Assembly (NCBI GenBank): GCA_025055035.1
Contig: JANWZB010000010.1
Span: forward strand, 1 to 45,610
Length of the DNA stretch: 45,610 nt
DNA from: Candidatus Kapaibacterium sp.
GTDB taxonomy: Bacteria; Bacteroidota; Ignavibacteria; Kapaibacteriales; UBA4661
Reading direction: 5' to 3'
Shown here: positions 10,801-18,932 of the stretch, in pieces
How positions within the stretch are numbered: the first letter of the stretch is position 1
Layout of the letters: every line of letters starts with the position of its first letter
Translations under genes and position numbers: made by a program
The notes under the pieces: model-generated
Databases searched by the model: none
What the model was told of the DNA's origin: nothing
The model's input: only the letters and a program-made list of their open reading frames with translations

Positions 10801-13256
10801 CTATTCTTACAAACCTAACAGGTGTACCTGTAAGTGGTGTTGTTGTTGGTCAAACAGTAAGTTTTCCATACGTGGCTCCCGGCTATAGCTCTATCACCGT
10901 TATTGTCAAAGACCGCTTCGGTAACTATGCTTCTTTCCCAACGACGGCGACAATCTCTATCGCCGGTGGTACACCACCCGTTGATCAATTGCGTACGCCG
11001 CTTGTTGGTCAACAGGCAACGTCTGTTGTAACGTGGGGTCTGGGTAATCTTGGCCTTGAAGTTTCAGGTCCACCGCAGCTTGCAACACCAGGTATTCCGC
11101 GTACAGCTACAGCCCAAAATGCACCGTTGCAAACTGGTACTCAGCTCATCACTGCCCGTGCAGCAGCTGTATCTCCTGCACTTGCACCAACAGGTTTGGG
11201 ATATCCACCATTCAATAACCCACAAATTGCTCTCCATATTGCGCAGTTCCCGAATTTCCAAATTTGGGGTGCGACATCGAGCAATGTGACGTTGGTTGTT
11301 GCAACGACGAACTCTGACCCGAATGCGCCGATTGGTGTTGGTGCTCCTGGCAATACAGCTGCTACTATTCACATTGTTCCAGGTCCAGCTATTGGCATTG
11401 CTCCTGTACTTATTCCTGATATCTACAACAATAATCAGCTCGATCGTATGCCGTCGAGAATGTTTATTGGACGGAGCAATGCTGCGGATCCGCGCACATG
11501 GTTCTATGTTCAAGCCGTTGACCAGTTTGGTAACCGTGTTGATAACGGCCCGAATGCATATAACGGTGGTACGGCAACCATTAGGTTTGCAACACCGCAG
11601 CAAGGTCTGCCGTTCAGCACTGTGCCGCCGTTCCAGTTCACTGCATCAAATGACCCGTATGTGAAAGTGAATAATCAAGCGTACACAGCAACGGGTACAA
11701 GCGCTGTGGCAGTCAATGGCTTGTTTACATTCAATAACTTTGTTCCGAACGGTCCAGCAAGCATTGATCCGATGGGCAGAGATGTTGTCCTGACGTTCCA
11801 AGATCCTGGACTCCCGGGCATCAGCACACCGCTGTCCTCTGGTGCAGTGAACCTGTTCCGTCCAATTCCACCCATCACGACTGCTACGACAACCTTCTTG
11901 CCTGTCCCGGTTGTAAGTTTCTCTGTACCTGAGTCAGGTACAGGTGCTCCAGCAAACGGTGCTGTTCGCGGCGGTGTGAATATCCTGGTGCTCAGAGAAC
12001 GTGCTCGCACATTCATTAGTGGCGGTAACGAAGGTCTAGAATCTGGTGCTTTGCGTGTGAGCCGCGCGGCAACACAGGCAGCAAATGCAATTGCAGTAGG
12101 GTACACTGTTGGATACTTTAACGCCAACAATGCCTTGAACCCTGTAACATTTGCTCTCAATCGCAGTGCGCTTGTGCCACTGCCGAACGTAGGCACTGAA
12201 ATTCTCCAGTTGCCAGCACCACTCCCAGCAGGTGTTGTAACAACGCCGCCATTCCCAACGCCGACACCTGTGGCGATCAATGGATTACAAGGTGACCTCT
12301 CGCCACGCACTCGCCCAAGAGATTTGCCTGAACAATCGGTGAATGTAACGCCTCCGGGTCAGCCAGCCACCTTCTTCTTGCCTGAAGGTGTGAATGAACA
12401 GCTTGTCAACTTTACAGCACGGTTTAGCGACCAGTCGTGGCCACGCAATCCGGGTATTCAGGGCATTCGTCTTGCGATTCTGCAACTCTTGCCTCCAGAT
12501 GCACAGAATGCAACCATTTATGATGTGAACAGGATGGGTGGCGTTGATTCTGGGTTTGTTGCCCTGCTTGACCCAACTCCTGTACCTCCGGTTATCATGA
12601 ACGCAATTCAGGATAAGCAGCTACTGCGTCCAACGGGCATGACACCGACCGAGGATCGCATCGAGCTTGAGTCGCCACAATGGCGTCCTGACAACCGCCC
12701 CGGCTTTGTATTCTATGACGACAACTATGATCCGATGACGTATACTGCTACGTCGTCCGATCCGTCGCTTGTCAGTGTACAAATTCGTCCGCTTGATAGA
12801 ACGGTTGTTGGCGGCGATACAGACCCGCGCCCAACCCTGTACTATGCTGTGCAGCCGGGTGCACCTGCTGACCGCACTGTCGAGATTACCGTTGTTGCAA
12901 ACGACGGTACAGCTCGTACTGGTGAGCAGCAGCGCCTGGCAACAGATCGCTTCAACGTAACGATTCGCAACAGTATCACCAGCGTTGCTGTTGATCCTGC
13001 GACAATCGGCTTCAGTGTAGCACCGAACCCGACTGTTGATCGCTTTACCGTTACGGCGAAAGCGCAGAAGACAGGCGTTGTGTCTATCAAGGTCATCAAC
13101 GTTCTTGGTCAGGTTGTACGCAGCGTAGATCTCAATGTCCATGCTGGTCAAGTATATAGCCAAGAAATCGAGCTTTCTGGCTTGCCGACAGCACAGTACA
13201 CTGTCCAAATCAACGACGGTGTGAGCTCGGCAACACGTCAAATTATCAAGAACTAA
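4848..13256 (+). CDS. Giant secreted surface protein (2802 aa) with signal peptide, D-x-FGN Ig-like segments and type-A T9SS C-terminal sorting domain
   Basis: Signal peptide MKFVLAQVRRSASATLAVLTALLLVAPSLVRAQG. C-terminus SVAPNPTVDRFTVTAKAQKTGVVSIKVINVLGQVVRSVDL...GLPTAQYTVQINDGVSSATRQIIKN matches the T9SS type-A CTD (PNP..., VLGQ.V, LPAG.Y.v.i). Confidence 0.93.
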   Translation: MKFVLAQVRRSASATLAVLTALLLVAPSLVRAQGTADSEVGGESRDFRSVRSGRWVDLSTWQVFRSGVWIPATREVGVPNGASNVFIETNHTIIATRAATEVIQWNGSQAWAFLEVNNLHINTAASITTTWGSVIGGFRRDAAGNVLDTYDGDGNSYAPGNLTRPSLGSISWELSLFSPGQSNLAAQLPGGTLGGYPFNRIGNRDVYSAPNPLLEPNGGNVPTPRNMELRVYGKLRYYAGSALDRTDRDANIQVTAATIGTGSTIVFRGVSRVITEPQEWSTTLATQTGRFDNTAQTAALGTGGLQLGTASERLNNFRGLMGRNSFWTAIFDLGRVVDRNFSVDQFTGPTDDPSTAVGRIQGNFTAGIIQVRRGTLRFEGQALLANEGAPTSGSIQIMNNAVLQMVSGNIGRTAVALPQFANAYAGTSVIWPTWGTPPVNVPGPMMNQYMFPQTPSGPFAVTSRMRYFVVEEGGALDFVGVVGTLSAADVRFNGTVIYSRTGDQTLVGDSPYLSYNPAGTIIQLPISGENLNCGENGIFDPYNNNLNAPRTDIPGDPRPGTLGAFGTAPAGLGVGTAALFQPSTTAAYSHLVLRGSGTKFLIATTVTISRALIIQGEARIGLQQVSGDGVQVQIMNNMVMNGVLPYYLQQPIGGELAVTEGTSVASRAGFFPPLVYLRGTGLTGLRQENNIGTTLRATLGNGGVEADRDPLSGAIPQPMWSVYGGNTDPVIFVGFTTASTRPIFYDQDMYPEGQSYPVGMVLSGSLNREQVDMSPWNKPAVVHGLPAEPSYAPYGTSLTHNHGWTARGYTYGPTVAGGDGSIVFLSQTLDGARRGQVIRQTPDRVNGLVNAITGYFDVPAAETPNASGVNGGNIIAGFPMITNSLFDYAINTTATTTLQYDGELADVMTQIEFPQGVVGPHNLVINVASNVSLNLPIRTADYRRFDEAGIMWNMTHLNFLNKTSTLFGATAGTIIIGPEYVNSTNGNLPRHAFNPTTGLYQASAIYNQGGYGRQITPGVLASAYIDTRPDEAIVSTKILDRYYTTGVGVRPSVTLTGTFDGRVRTGFPTQRVVAPRYDGLSYVAYITSGLDAATTGVPGQTPWGLWQDFGRRGDYNNFGVLELRRGNLNIPNRNIEVVLGAPGTAPVRFNYTFVMSSAAIISQDQRNVTAPVLTTTGNPVENRRVGVGHPDAQVCLSEATGAERYPSFTQWRSWGVRNAAANPGVTTPAVVRGPAGPDNLAGTLVGGSLSNIVFTGGTGGTLAAGIAFYSPLGTPTGVTYPRYGAISNENNGLTELSSQLGILGLQTLSPFSVTNRYNAGPELFSEAESRGPITYGRSSITNQVALAYKPLSGNNQVFPGASSAIPASTSFQDYIFRANNAWNIDLPYVRNGLQHVTFLRATSNVLTLVGNRENVENGFSDGVTSLKPEDSGLQVYGTIATARGDIDLNGRNIELGGNNSMLVEAFERAQYVDSLSGRPFWTREQVGMPFALVTTQYRTGDPTPAYPSRPSTVLNNHRSVRAYIGLTSGRNVQAMNQSLGIQQVQEEPGGLGAEIYQTANPAQFRIRRWQTRGNGVNGAVTTRPGVRGADRYWQIETTGTMEVTMARSELRLQYVDTDLNNENGTQAGLPPASINIFRARGIPFVAPNSPDIRPFQALFAQQLVGLDSYNFVKQLTITGPTQIVSGVTVLNTGNFAAQSNTPSREPDITNPQTPGAGFQIWAISVPAPRCITLRGQRFLGRFGERAGAGSDFPAAGLDITGFPRPFAAIQDGGGISQTTAEQFGNIIGPFKAGFATNATIIADLLDEFGNIATTNFTARAALVVGQVGTTVDRLDASGNLVRGEVRAIGPWNTPVPQLFQNNRPNEVGYPDGRIVAIAGSGGVGGRFEWPNVRLDGIASTTVTFSVSFIADTSVGSDVPLNITFCDNVPVQVSLQGGFPFSVTFATQNANNVGATRLYPGAQGPFAAPGRVAAQPGDPNSGYDGSILTNLTGVPVSGVVVGQTVSFPYVAPGYSSITVIVKDRFGNYASFPTTATISIAGGTPPVDQLRTPLVGQQATSVVTWGLGNLGLEVSGPPQLATPGIPRTATAQNAPLQTGTQLITARAAAVSPALAPTGLGYPPFNNPQIALHIAQFPNFQIWGATSSNVTLVVATTNSDPNAPIGVGAPGNTAATIHIVPGPAIGIAPVLIPDIYNNNQLDRMPSRMFIGRSNAADPRTWFYVQAVDQFGNRVDNGPNAYNGGTATIRFATPQQGLPFSTVPPFQFTASNDPYVKVNNQAYTATGTSAVAVNGLFTFNNFVPNGPASIDPMGRDVVLTFQDPGLPGISTPLSSGAVNLFRPIPPITTATTTFLPVPVVSFSVPESGTGAPANGAVRGGVNILVLRERARTFISGGNEGLESGALRVSRAATQAANAIAVGYTVGYFNANNALNPVTFALNRSALVPLPNVGTEILQLPAPLPAGVVTTPPFPTPTPVAINGLQGDLSPRTRPRDLPEQSVNVTPPGQPATFFLPEGVNEQLVNFTARFSDQSWPRNPGIQGIRLAILQLLPPDAQNATIYDVNRMGGVDSGFVALLDPTPVPPVIMNAIQDKQLLRPTGMTPTEDRIELESPQWRPDNRPGFVFYDDNYDPMTYTATSSDPSLVSVQIRPLDRTVVGGDTDPRPTLYYAVQPGAPADRTVEITVVANDGTARTGEQQRLATDRFNVTIRNSITSVAVDPATIGFSVAPNPTVDRFTVTAKAQKTGVVSIKVINVLGQVVRSVDLNVHAGQVYSQEIELSGLPTAQYTVQINDGVSSATRQIIKN

Positions 13257-13288
13257 GCCTTAGCAAGGTTCTTGAGGGTAAGTAATAG

Positions 13289-13325
13289 TAGCGCTGCTTC
13301 CTTCTTGGGAGCAGCGCTATTTTTT
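13289..13325 (+). terminator. Rho-independent terminator after the giant gene
   Basis: TAGCGCTGCTTCC-ttctt-GGGAGCAGCGCTA stem (13 bp, one G-U) followed by TTTTTT. Confidence 0.9.
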
Positions 13326-13389
13326 GTATATTGGTGATGTGTAATGTCTCTTCTTCACGTTGCTTCTTGCTCTCTTCGATTTTACAACC

Positions 13390-14049
13390 ATGACACGACG
13401 CCAATTGAAAGAAATCATTGCTGCTGGGGAATCGGAAACGGTAGAGTTTAAGCGAAAGTTTAGCTCTGATGCGAAAATTGCAAAAGAACTTATAGCATTT
13501 GCTAATAGCAAGGGAGGATATTTGCTGATAGGTGTAGACGACGATAAGGCAATTGTCGGGGTACGCTCGGAAAAAGAAGAAATTGGTCAGCTCGAAGCAG
13601 TGTGCTACTATCACATCGATCCGCCACTTGATCCACGCATTGAAGTCATCACTATAGAACATAAAGATGTCATCGTTCTTCAGGTTGAGGAGAGTGATAA
13701 AAAGCCACATCGGCTAGTAGTCGATGCACATGGACGATTTCTGGACAAGCTGCACGAGCGCCCTGTATTTGTACGTGAAGGATCAACTGCTTTGCAGGCA
13801 AGTAAAGAAGTCATTAAGGTGCTAGAGGCAAGTAACGGTATGGAGGGAGTAACGCTCAGTATAGGCAGGCATGAGCGTCGTTTGTTTGAATATCTGGAGG
13901 CAAAGCAGAGGATAACTGCGAAGGAGTTTGCCAGTATTGCCAACATTTCTGAGCGCAGAGCTGTTCGCTTACTGATTCGTCTTGTGCGTATTGGTATTAT
14001 TCGTCTGTATTCCCACGAAAAAATTGACTACTATACCCTTGTAGGTTGA
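13390..14049 (+). CDS. AlbA_2 (Schlafen-type) domain protein with C-terminal winged-helix-like region (ORF opens at 13360)
   Basis: GESETVEFKRKFSSDAKIAKELIAFANSKGGYLLIGVDDDKAIVGV...PVFVREGSTALQAS is the canonical AlbA_2 pattern. C-terminal ITAKEFASIANISERRAVRLLIRLVRIGIIRL is HTH-like. Confidence 0.85.
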   Translation: MTRRQLKEIIAAGESETVEFKRKFSSDAKIAKELIAFANSKGGYLLIGVDDDKAIVGVRSEKEEIGQLEAVCYYHIDPPLDPRIEVITIEHKDVIVLQVEESDKKPHRLVVDAHGRFLDKLHERPVFVREGSTALQASKEVIKVLEASNGMEGVTLSIGRHERRLFEYLEAKQRITAKEFASIANISERRAVRLLIRLVRIGIIRLYSHEKIDYYTLVG

Positions 14050-14070
14050 GACAAACCCCGTGAGTGCATC

Positions 14071-15465
14071 CTAATGCTCTATCTTGTATTTTTCGAGCAT
14101 ACGATAAAGCGTGGCGCGCCCAATATCTAACTTCTGTGCTGCTTCTTGGATATTTCCACCTGTAATCTCGAGGGCAATGCGAATTGCTTGCTCCTTAATT
14201 TTGTCCATAGGAAGGATATCACCTGTAGCACTTGTAAAGTGAATATCCTTGCCAGAAGGAGAAGATGGAATTTCAGGGATATCGGGGTCCGAAGGTGCAA
14301 GAAGTTGAAGCTCTGCTTCTGTAATAGTGCGTGTTTCTGCAAGCACAACGGCGCGCTCTATGGTATTTTCAAGTTCACGCACGTTCCCAGGCCAATGATA
14401 GTGGGTAAGAATACGCAATGCTTTAGAGCTGAATGTTCGTGCAGGCTGGTTATATCGGGTAGCAAATTTCTCAAGAAAGTACTGTGCTAGTACAGGAATG
14501 TCTTCCTTGCGTTCACGAAGAGGGGGAATTTTAATCGGGAACGAAGCAAGGCGATAGTATAAGTCTTCGCGAAATGTACCTTGTTTGATTGCCTCTTGTA
14601 GATTTCTGTGCGTAGCTGAGACGATGCGGACATCGACGTGGATAAGTTCCCCGTTGCTTCCAACACGCTCAACTTGCTTTGTCTGCAAAACGCGGAGAAG
14701 TTTCGCTTGGAGGCTTAAATCCAGCTCACCAATTTCATCGAGGAAGAGTGTTCCGCCATGTGCCTGCTCAAACTTTCCTATTTTCCGTTGAATTGCGCCA
14801 GTAAATGCTCCTTTCTCATGTCCGAAAATTTCGCTTTCTAGAAGGTCTTTCGGAATGGAGGCACAGTTTAAAGCAACAAAGGGTGCTCCAGCACGTTTTG
14901 TACCTTCATGTAGTGCTCGAGCAATAAGCTCCTTTCCTGTTCCTGTCTCACCTTGAATAAGAACAGCTATATCAGTGTTTTGTGCTTTTTTGACAAGCTT
15001 AAAAACGCTCTGCATCGTATCGCTCACAGCGATAATGTTAGCAAACTTGATGCGCTCAGTTGATTCCTCAGAAAGTTTCTTGACTTCATTGGTCAGTGCG
15101 TATACATGAATTGCATTCCTTACGGTAATTTCTAGCTTCGTGAGATCGAGTGGTTTCTGCACGTAGTCAAATGCTCCAAGCTTGATGGTTTCAACAGCTG
15201 TGTCAATTCTGCCTTGTCCAGACAGAATAATCACAGGGAGCTCGGGAATACGCTCTTTAATAGCTTTGAGTACTTCTACCCCATTCATACCGGGCAGCAT
15301 GATGTCGAGAAGAACCAGAGAAGGAGTACAGGCATGAGAGGATAGTTCTTCGAGGCAGTCTTCACCTCGCGCGAAAATACGCACAGTGTACCCTAACGAG
15401 CTGAGATTATGTTCTAATAAGAGTTGCAGATGTGCTTCGTCCTCGACGACATATATTGTGTGCAT
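14071..15465 (-). CDS. Sigma-54-dependent response regulator, NtrC family (REC-AAA+-HTH_8)
   Basis: REC: VEDEAH...LVLLDIMLPGMNG...QKPLD. AAA+: GETGTGKELIARALH, GAFTGA, GGTLFLDEIGELDL, HYHWPGNVRELEN. C-terminal Fis-type HTH: EAAQKLDIGRATLYRMLEKY. Confidence 0.95.
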   Translation of the reverse strand: MHTIYVVEDEAHLQLLLEHNLSSLGYTVRIFARGEDCLEELSSHACTPSLVLLDIMLPGMNGVEVLKAIKERIPELPVIILSGQGRIDTAVETIKLGAFDYVQKPLDLTKLEITVRNAIHVYALTNEVKKLSEESTERIKFANIIAVSDTMQSVFKLVKKAQNTDIAVLIQGETGTGKELIARALHEGTKRAGAPFVALNCASIPKDLLESEIFGHEKGAFTGAIQRKIGKFEQAHGGTLFLDEIGELDLSLQAKLLRVLQTKQVERVGSNGELIHVDVRIVSATHRNLQEAIKQGTFREDLYYRLASFPIKIPPLRERKEDIPVLAQYFLEKFATRYNQPARTFSSKALRILTHYHWPGNVRELENTIERAVVLAETRTITEAELQLLAPSDPDIPEIPSSPSGKDIHFTSATGDILPMDKIKEQAIRIALEITGGNIQEAAQKLDIGRATLYRMLEKYKIEH

Positions 15466-15558
15466 ACAAGTCGATTAATAGGGTAAAGTATACACAACAT
15501 AACACATGTACTTGCGGCACGAAGTTACTACGTTTGTGATTTGTATGCAACGAGAATG

Positions 15559-16770
15559 TTACTCGTCGTGATGAGAAGAAAGCGGTATGATAACGCTAAA
15601 CGTTGAGCCTTGTCCTACAATGCTTTGAACACGAATTGTTCCCCCATGAAGCTCAACAATTTGCTTTGCAATCGATAAGCCAAGTCCTGTTCCACGTATA
15701 TCTTGACCATTACTATCTTTCTGCTTGACGCGAAAGAATTTCTCAAAAAGGCGTGGTAGGTCGTGTTCAGCAATGCCAATTCCTGTATCCTGTACAGCAA
15801 CTTGTACGTATTCCGAAGTCCTTGTTGCACTCACAGTAATAGAGCCATTAGGAGGGGTGAATTTAACTGCGTTTGCAAGGAGATTTACAAAGACTTGCGT
15901 TATACGGTCTGGGTCGAGCGAGAGGAGAGGAAGATGAGTATCGAGGTACGCTTGCGTGATAGTGATACGTTTATATTCCGCTTCGGGAGCAATAATGGAG
16001 ATAGCATACTCAAGAATAGTGCGAATATCGCTTGGTTGTCTGACAAGATGCATAGTGCCGCTTTCAATGCGAGCAATATCTAGAAGGTCTTCAACGAGGC
16101 GTTCTAGGCGGCGCCCATCGTCAAGAATAATTGTAAGGAACTGTTGTACTTTGTCAGGAGCGAGGTGTGGCGAGCGTAGAAGGGTTTGAGCAAAGCCGAT
16201 AATAGAGGCAAGCGGTGTGCGAAGCTCATGCGATACTTGAGACACAAACTCATTTTTCATTTCATTGATGCGATGAAGGGCTTCGGCATGCTGGCGTTCT
16301 CGGTCGCGCTCAAATTCCATGCGTTTTAGGGAGGTAATGTCCCGACCTTCAACGATAAAAAAGTCGATATTGCCGTCGGAATTGAAAATGGGTTTAATAG
16401 AGAGGTCGATAACAGCGCGAATGTCCTCGGCACTGACTAGCTCTGTTGTGTAGCGGATAAACTCACCTCCAGAAGCGCGGTATAGGCTTGCTTGAAGCTT
16501 GGAGCGAGCAGCTTCGTTGAGCCAGCAGTTCAGATCCCATAGAAATCGTTCGCGCGCTTCATGTGCGGAAATACCAGTGAAGTTGATAGCAGCTTGATTG
16601 ATTTCGAGTACTGTGCCATCAACGTGCACAACAAAAATAAACTGAAATGTGTTGTTGAAAATAGCTTGGAAGCGCTTACGAAGATGGAATTCACTCGGAG
16701 CATCGTATGAAGCAGCCATCGTGCCCTCAATATCGTGAGAAGGTATGAGACCAAGAAAGCAAGATAGCAT
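15559..16770 (-). CDS. PAS-domain sensor histidine kinase
   Basis: PAS region (FQFIFVVHVDGTVLEINQAA), HisKA (VSHELRTPLASIIGFAQTLL), HATPase (FVNLLANAVKFTPP, VQDTGIGIAEHDLPRLFEKFFR, GTGLGLSIAKQIVELHGG). No predicted TM helix, so probably cytosolic. Alternative start M18 (MAASYDAPSEF). Confidence 0.94.
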   Translation of the reverse strand: MLSCFLGLIPSHDIEGTMAASYDAPSEFHLRKRFQAIFNNTFQFIFVVHVDGTVLEINQAAINFTGISAHEARERFLWDLNCWLNEAARSKLQASLYRASGGEFIRYTTELVSAEDIRAVIDLSIKPIFNSDGNIDFFIVEGRDITSLKRMEFERDRERQHAEALHRINEMKNEFVSQVSHELRTPLASIIGFAQTLLRSPHLAPDKVQQFLTIILDDGRRLERLVEDLLDIARIESGTMHLVRQPSDIRTILEYAISIIAPEAEYKRITITQAYLDTHLPLLSLDPDRITQVFVNLLANAVKFTPPNGSITVSATRTSEYVQVAVQDTGIGIAEHDLPRLFEKFFRVKQKDSNGQDIRGTGLGLSIAKQIVELHGGTIRVQSIVGQGSTFSVIIPLSSHHDE

Positions 16771-16863
16771 TTTTGTTGCAATTGACGTGAGAATTTGTCT
16801 GGAGTGTGCAGGTGTAATGGAGAGGTGATTGCTGTAGTTGTGCAGCAGCTATATAAAAATGTA

Positions 16864-16936
16864 GTCCGGTCTATGTAGGGAGGGTTTGTTGATGCAGGGT
16901 GAATTACGAAACGAGCGAGACATACATAGACCGGAC
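16864..16936. repeat. 14-bp perfect inverted repeat GTCCGGTCTATGTA ... TACATAGACCGGAC, 45-nt spacer
   Basis: Arms 16864-16877 and 16923-16936 read directly. Confidence 0.85.
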
Positions 16937-16947
16937 ACAGGAAAAGC

Positions 16948-17011
16948 ATTCGCGGCAGAGGAAAAAGTTCTAACGAGGGGTATTAACGCACTATCTCCAA
17001 CAACCGCGAAT
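16948..17011. repeat. 8-bp perfect inverted repeat ATTCGCGG ... CCGCGAAT, 48-nt spacer
   Basis: Arms 16948-16955 and 17004-17011, immediately next to the 14-bp inverted repeat. Confidence 0.6.
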
Positions 17012-17273
17012 TCCTTGTGTAGTGCAACACCGTTCTGGAACGTATACGAGCTGGAACATGTATGAGCAAGGAGTGAAGAACAACAAAGAGCGGTGTGCAT
17101 ATCAAGGGAGACGAAACGAGAATAGCTTGCTAAACAATACTAATGGATAGTAGCAATATTGTCTATAGCTGATTGTTTATAGCTGCATGCATTGCACCTA
17201 TTGCTGAGCCAAAGATTATGCCAAGATTCGGTGCACGCCCGAAAGCATTGGTATAACAGTATTTCCCTTCGTT

Positions 17274-17287
17274 CTCTGCATGCAGAG
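17274..17287. promoter_or_regulatory. 14-bp perfect palindrome CTCTGCATGCAGAG (possible operator)
   Basis: Self-complementary sequence about 140 bp upstream of the M28 peptidase gene. Confidence 0.4.
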
Positions 17288-17426
17288 CTCAAAACCTGTA
17301 GTGTTCTAGAATGAGATTTCTTGATACTGTGCGTCATTCTGAAACAAAGCAGTTGACTATCATACGGGATTTAGCTATCTTCCTGTTCTACTCTAATGTA
17401 AACTCGAAACAATCTGTTCGTTTTCA

Positions 17427-18911
17427 ATGTCTGCTTTGTGTATAGTGCTATTTCACGTTATTGCAGTAATGCTTGCTTTGGGCAGCGTGCTGTTATTACA
17501 GGCACAAGTTCAAGATTCACAACCACTCACAACACCTGGTGGGCAACCAATTCCATTACCTAACAGACAACCCATACGTGCTACTTCCTCGACGGCAGCG
17601 CTTCCATATGCTACTATCAAACAGCTTGACTCTATGTATATGCACAGAGTGTACGGGGAGGTTGCTCAGCGTATCATACGCCACGCACTTAAGGATAGTC
17701 TAGCATATAAGCGATTGCAGTATATGTGTGATACATTTGGACCACGCCTTTCGGGGTCTGAGAACCTAGAAAAAGCTATAGACTGGGTGCTTGCTACAAT
17801 GAAAGCTTGCGGTCTGGAAAATGTGCGTGGCGATAGTGTTGCTGTTCCTGTTTGGCTGCGTGGGGAAGAATCCTGTACTATGCTCAGTCCGCGCGTTTGC
17901 TCGATAGCAATGTTGGGGCTGGGAGGAAGTGTTGCAACACCCCCAGAAGGTATTGCAGCAGAAGTATTGGTGGTAAAGGACTTTGCAGAACTGCAAGGGC
18001 GTGCTGCCGAAGCACGAGGGAAAATCGTGCTCTTCAATGTTCCCTTTACACGCTATGGTGTTACCGTGCGCTATCGCTCGGAAGGGGCAATACGTGCTGC
18101 TGAAGTGGGTGCTGTAGCAAGTTTAGTGCGTTCTGTAGCCTCGTTTTCTCTTTACACACCGCACACAGGTGCAATGCGGTACAATGATAGTGTTCCAAAG
18201 ATTCCTCATGCGGCAATTGCAACGGAAGACGCTGATATGATTGCTCGGATGGTAGAGCGTGGAGAAAAGGTAGTCCTACGCCTGCGCATGAATGCACAAA
18301 CACTACCTGATGCAGTGTCGCGTAACATTATTGCTGAGCTGCGTGGACGCGAAAAGCCTGAGGAAATCGTCGTTATGGGTGGGCATATTGATTCGTGGGA
18401 TGTTGGTACAGGGGCGCTTGACGATGCGGGTGGATGTTTTGCAACGTGGAAGGCTCTGCAAATTCTTCAAGAACTCAATCTTCGTCCGCGCCGCACCGTA
18501 CGGCTTGTACTGTGGACGAACGAAGAAAACGGTCTTCGTGGGGCTATTCATTATGCCGAGCGCTACGGACATCAAAGGCATATTCTAGCACTTGAGTCTG
18601 ATGGTGGTATCTCTGCACCACGAGGATTTGGGTTTACTGGTGCTCCAGAGCTGTTTAAGGTATATAAGGCCGCTGCCACACTTTTGTATCCTATACAAGC
18701 ACACGAGATGTTTATTGGTGGTGGAGGAGCAGATATTTCGCCCTTAATTCCTTATGGTGTTCCTCAGATGAATCTTGAAGTTGACGGCTCAAAATATTTC
18801 TGGTTTCATCATACGTATGCCGACACACCTGATAAAGTTGACCCGCTTGATCTAAATAAGTGTGCAGCTGCAATTGCTGTTATGATGTACGTTGCAGCGG
18901 ATATACCATAA
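17427..18911 (+). CDS. Secreted M28-family zinc metallopeptidase with PA-domain-like insert (carboxypeptidase Q-like)
   Basis: Signal peptide. GPRLSGSENLEKAIDW, VVMGGHIDSWDVGTGALDDAGG, LWTNEENGLRGA, LESDGG match the M28 metal-ligand pattern. Confidence 0.92.
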   Translation: MSALCIVLFHVIAVMLALGSVLLLQAQVQDSQPLTTPGGQPIPLPNRQPIRATSSTAALPYATIKQLDSMYMHRVYGEVAQRIIRHALKDSLAYKRLQYMCDTFGPRLSGSENLEKAIDWVLATMKACGLENVRGDSVAVPVWLRGEESCTMLSPRVCSIAMLGLGGSVATPPEGIAAEVLVVKDFAELQGRAAEARGKIVLFNVPFTRYGVTVRYRSEGAIRAAEVGAVASLVRSVASFSLYTPHTGAMRYNDSVPKIPHAAIATEDADMIARMVERGEKVVLRLRMNAQTLPDAVSRNIIAELRGREKPEEIVVMGGHIDSWDVGTGALDDAGGCFATWKALQILQELNLRPRRTVRLVLWTNEENGLRGAIHYAERYGHQRHILALESDGGISAPRGFGFTGAPELFKVYKAAATLLYPIQAHEMFIGGGGADISPLIPYGVPQMNLEVDGSKYFWFHHTYADTPDKVDPLDLNKCAAAIAVMMYVAADIP

Positions 18912-18932
18912 CTACGGCAGGGTTGGCATTCT

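Noticed and set aside
16530-17100. Minus-strand ORFs 16530-16949 and 16849-17100 overlapping the kinase and the inverted repeats
   Set aside because: The first overlaps the kinase in another frame. The second spans the inverted repeats and has no recognisable features. More likely non-coding.
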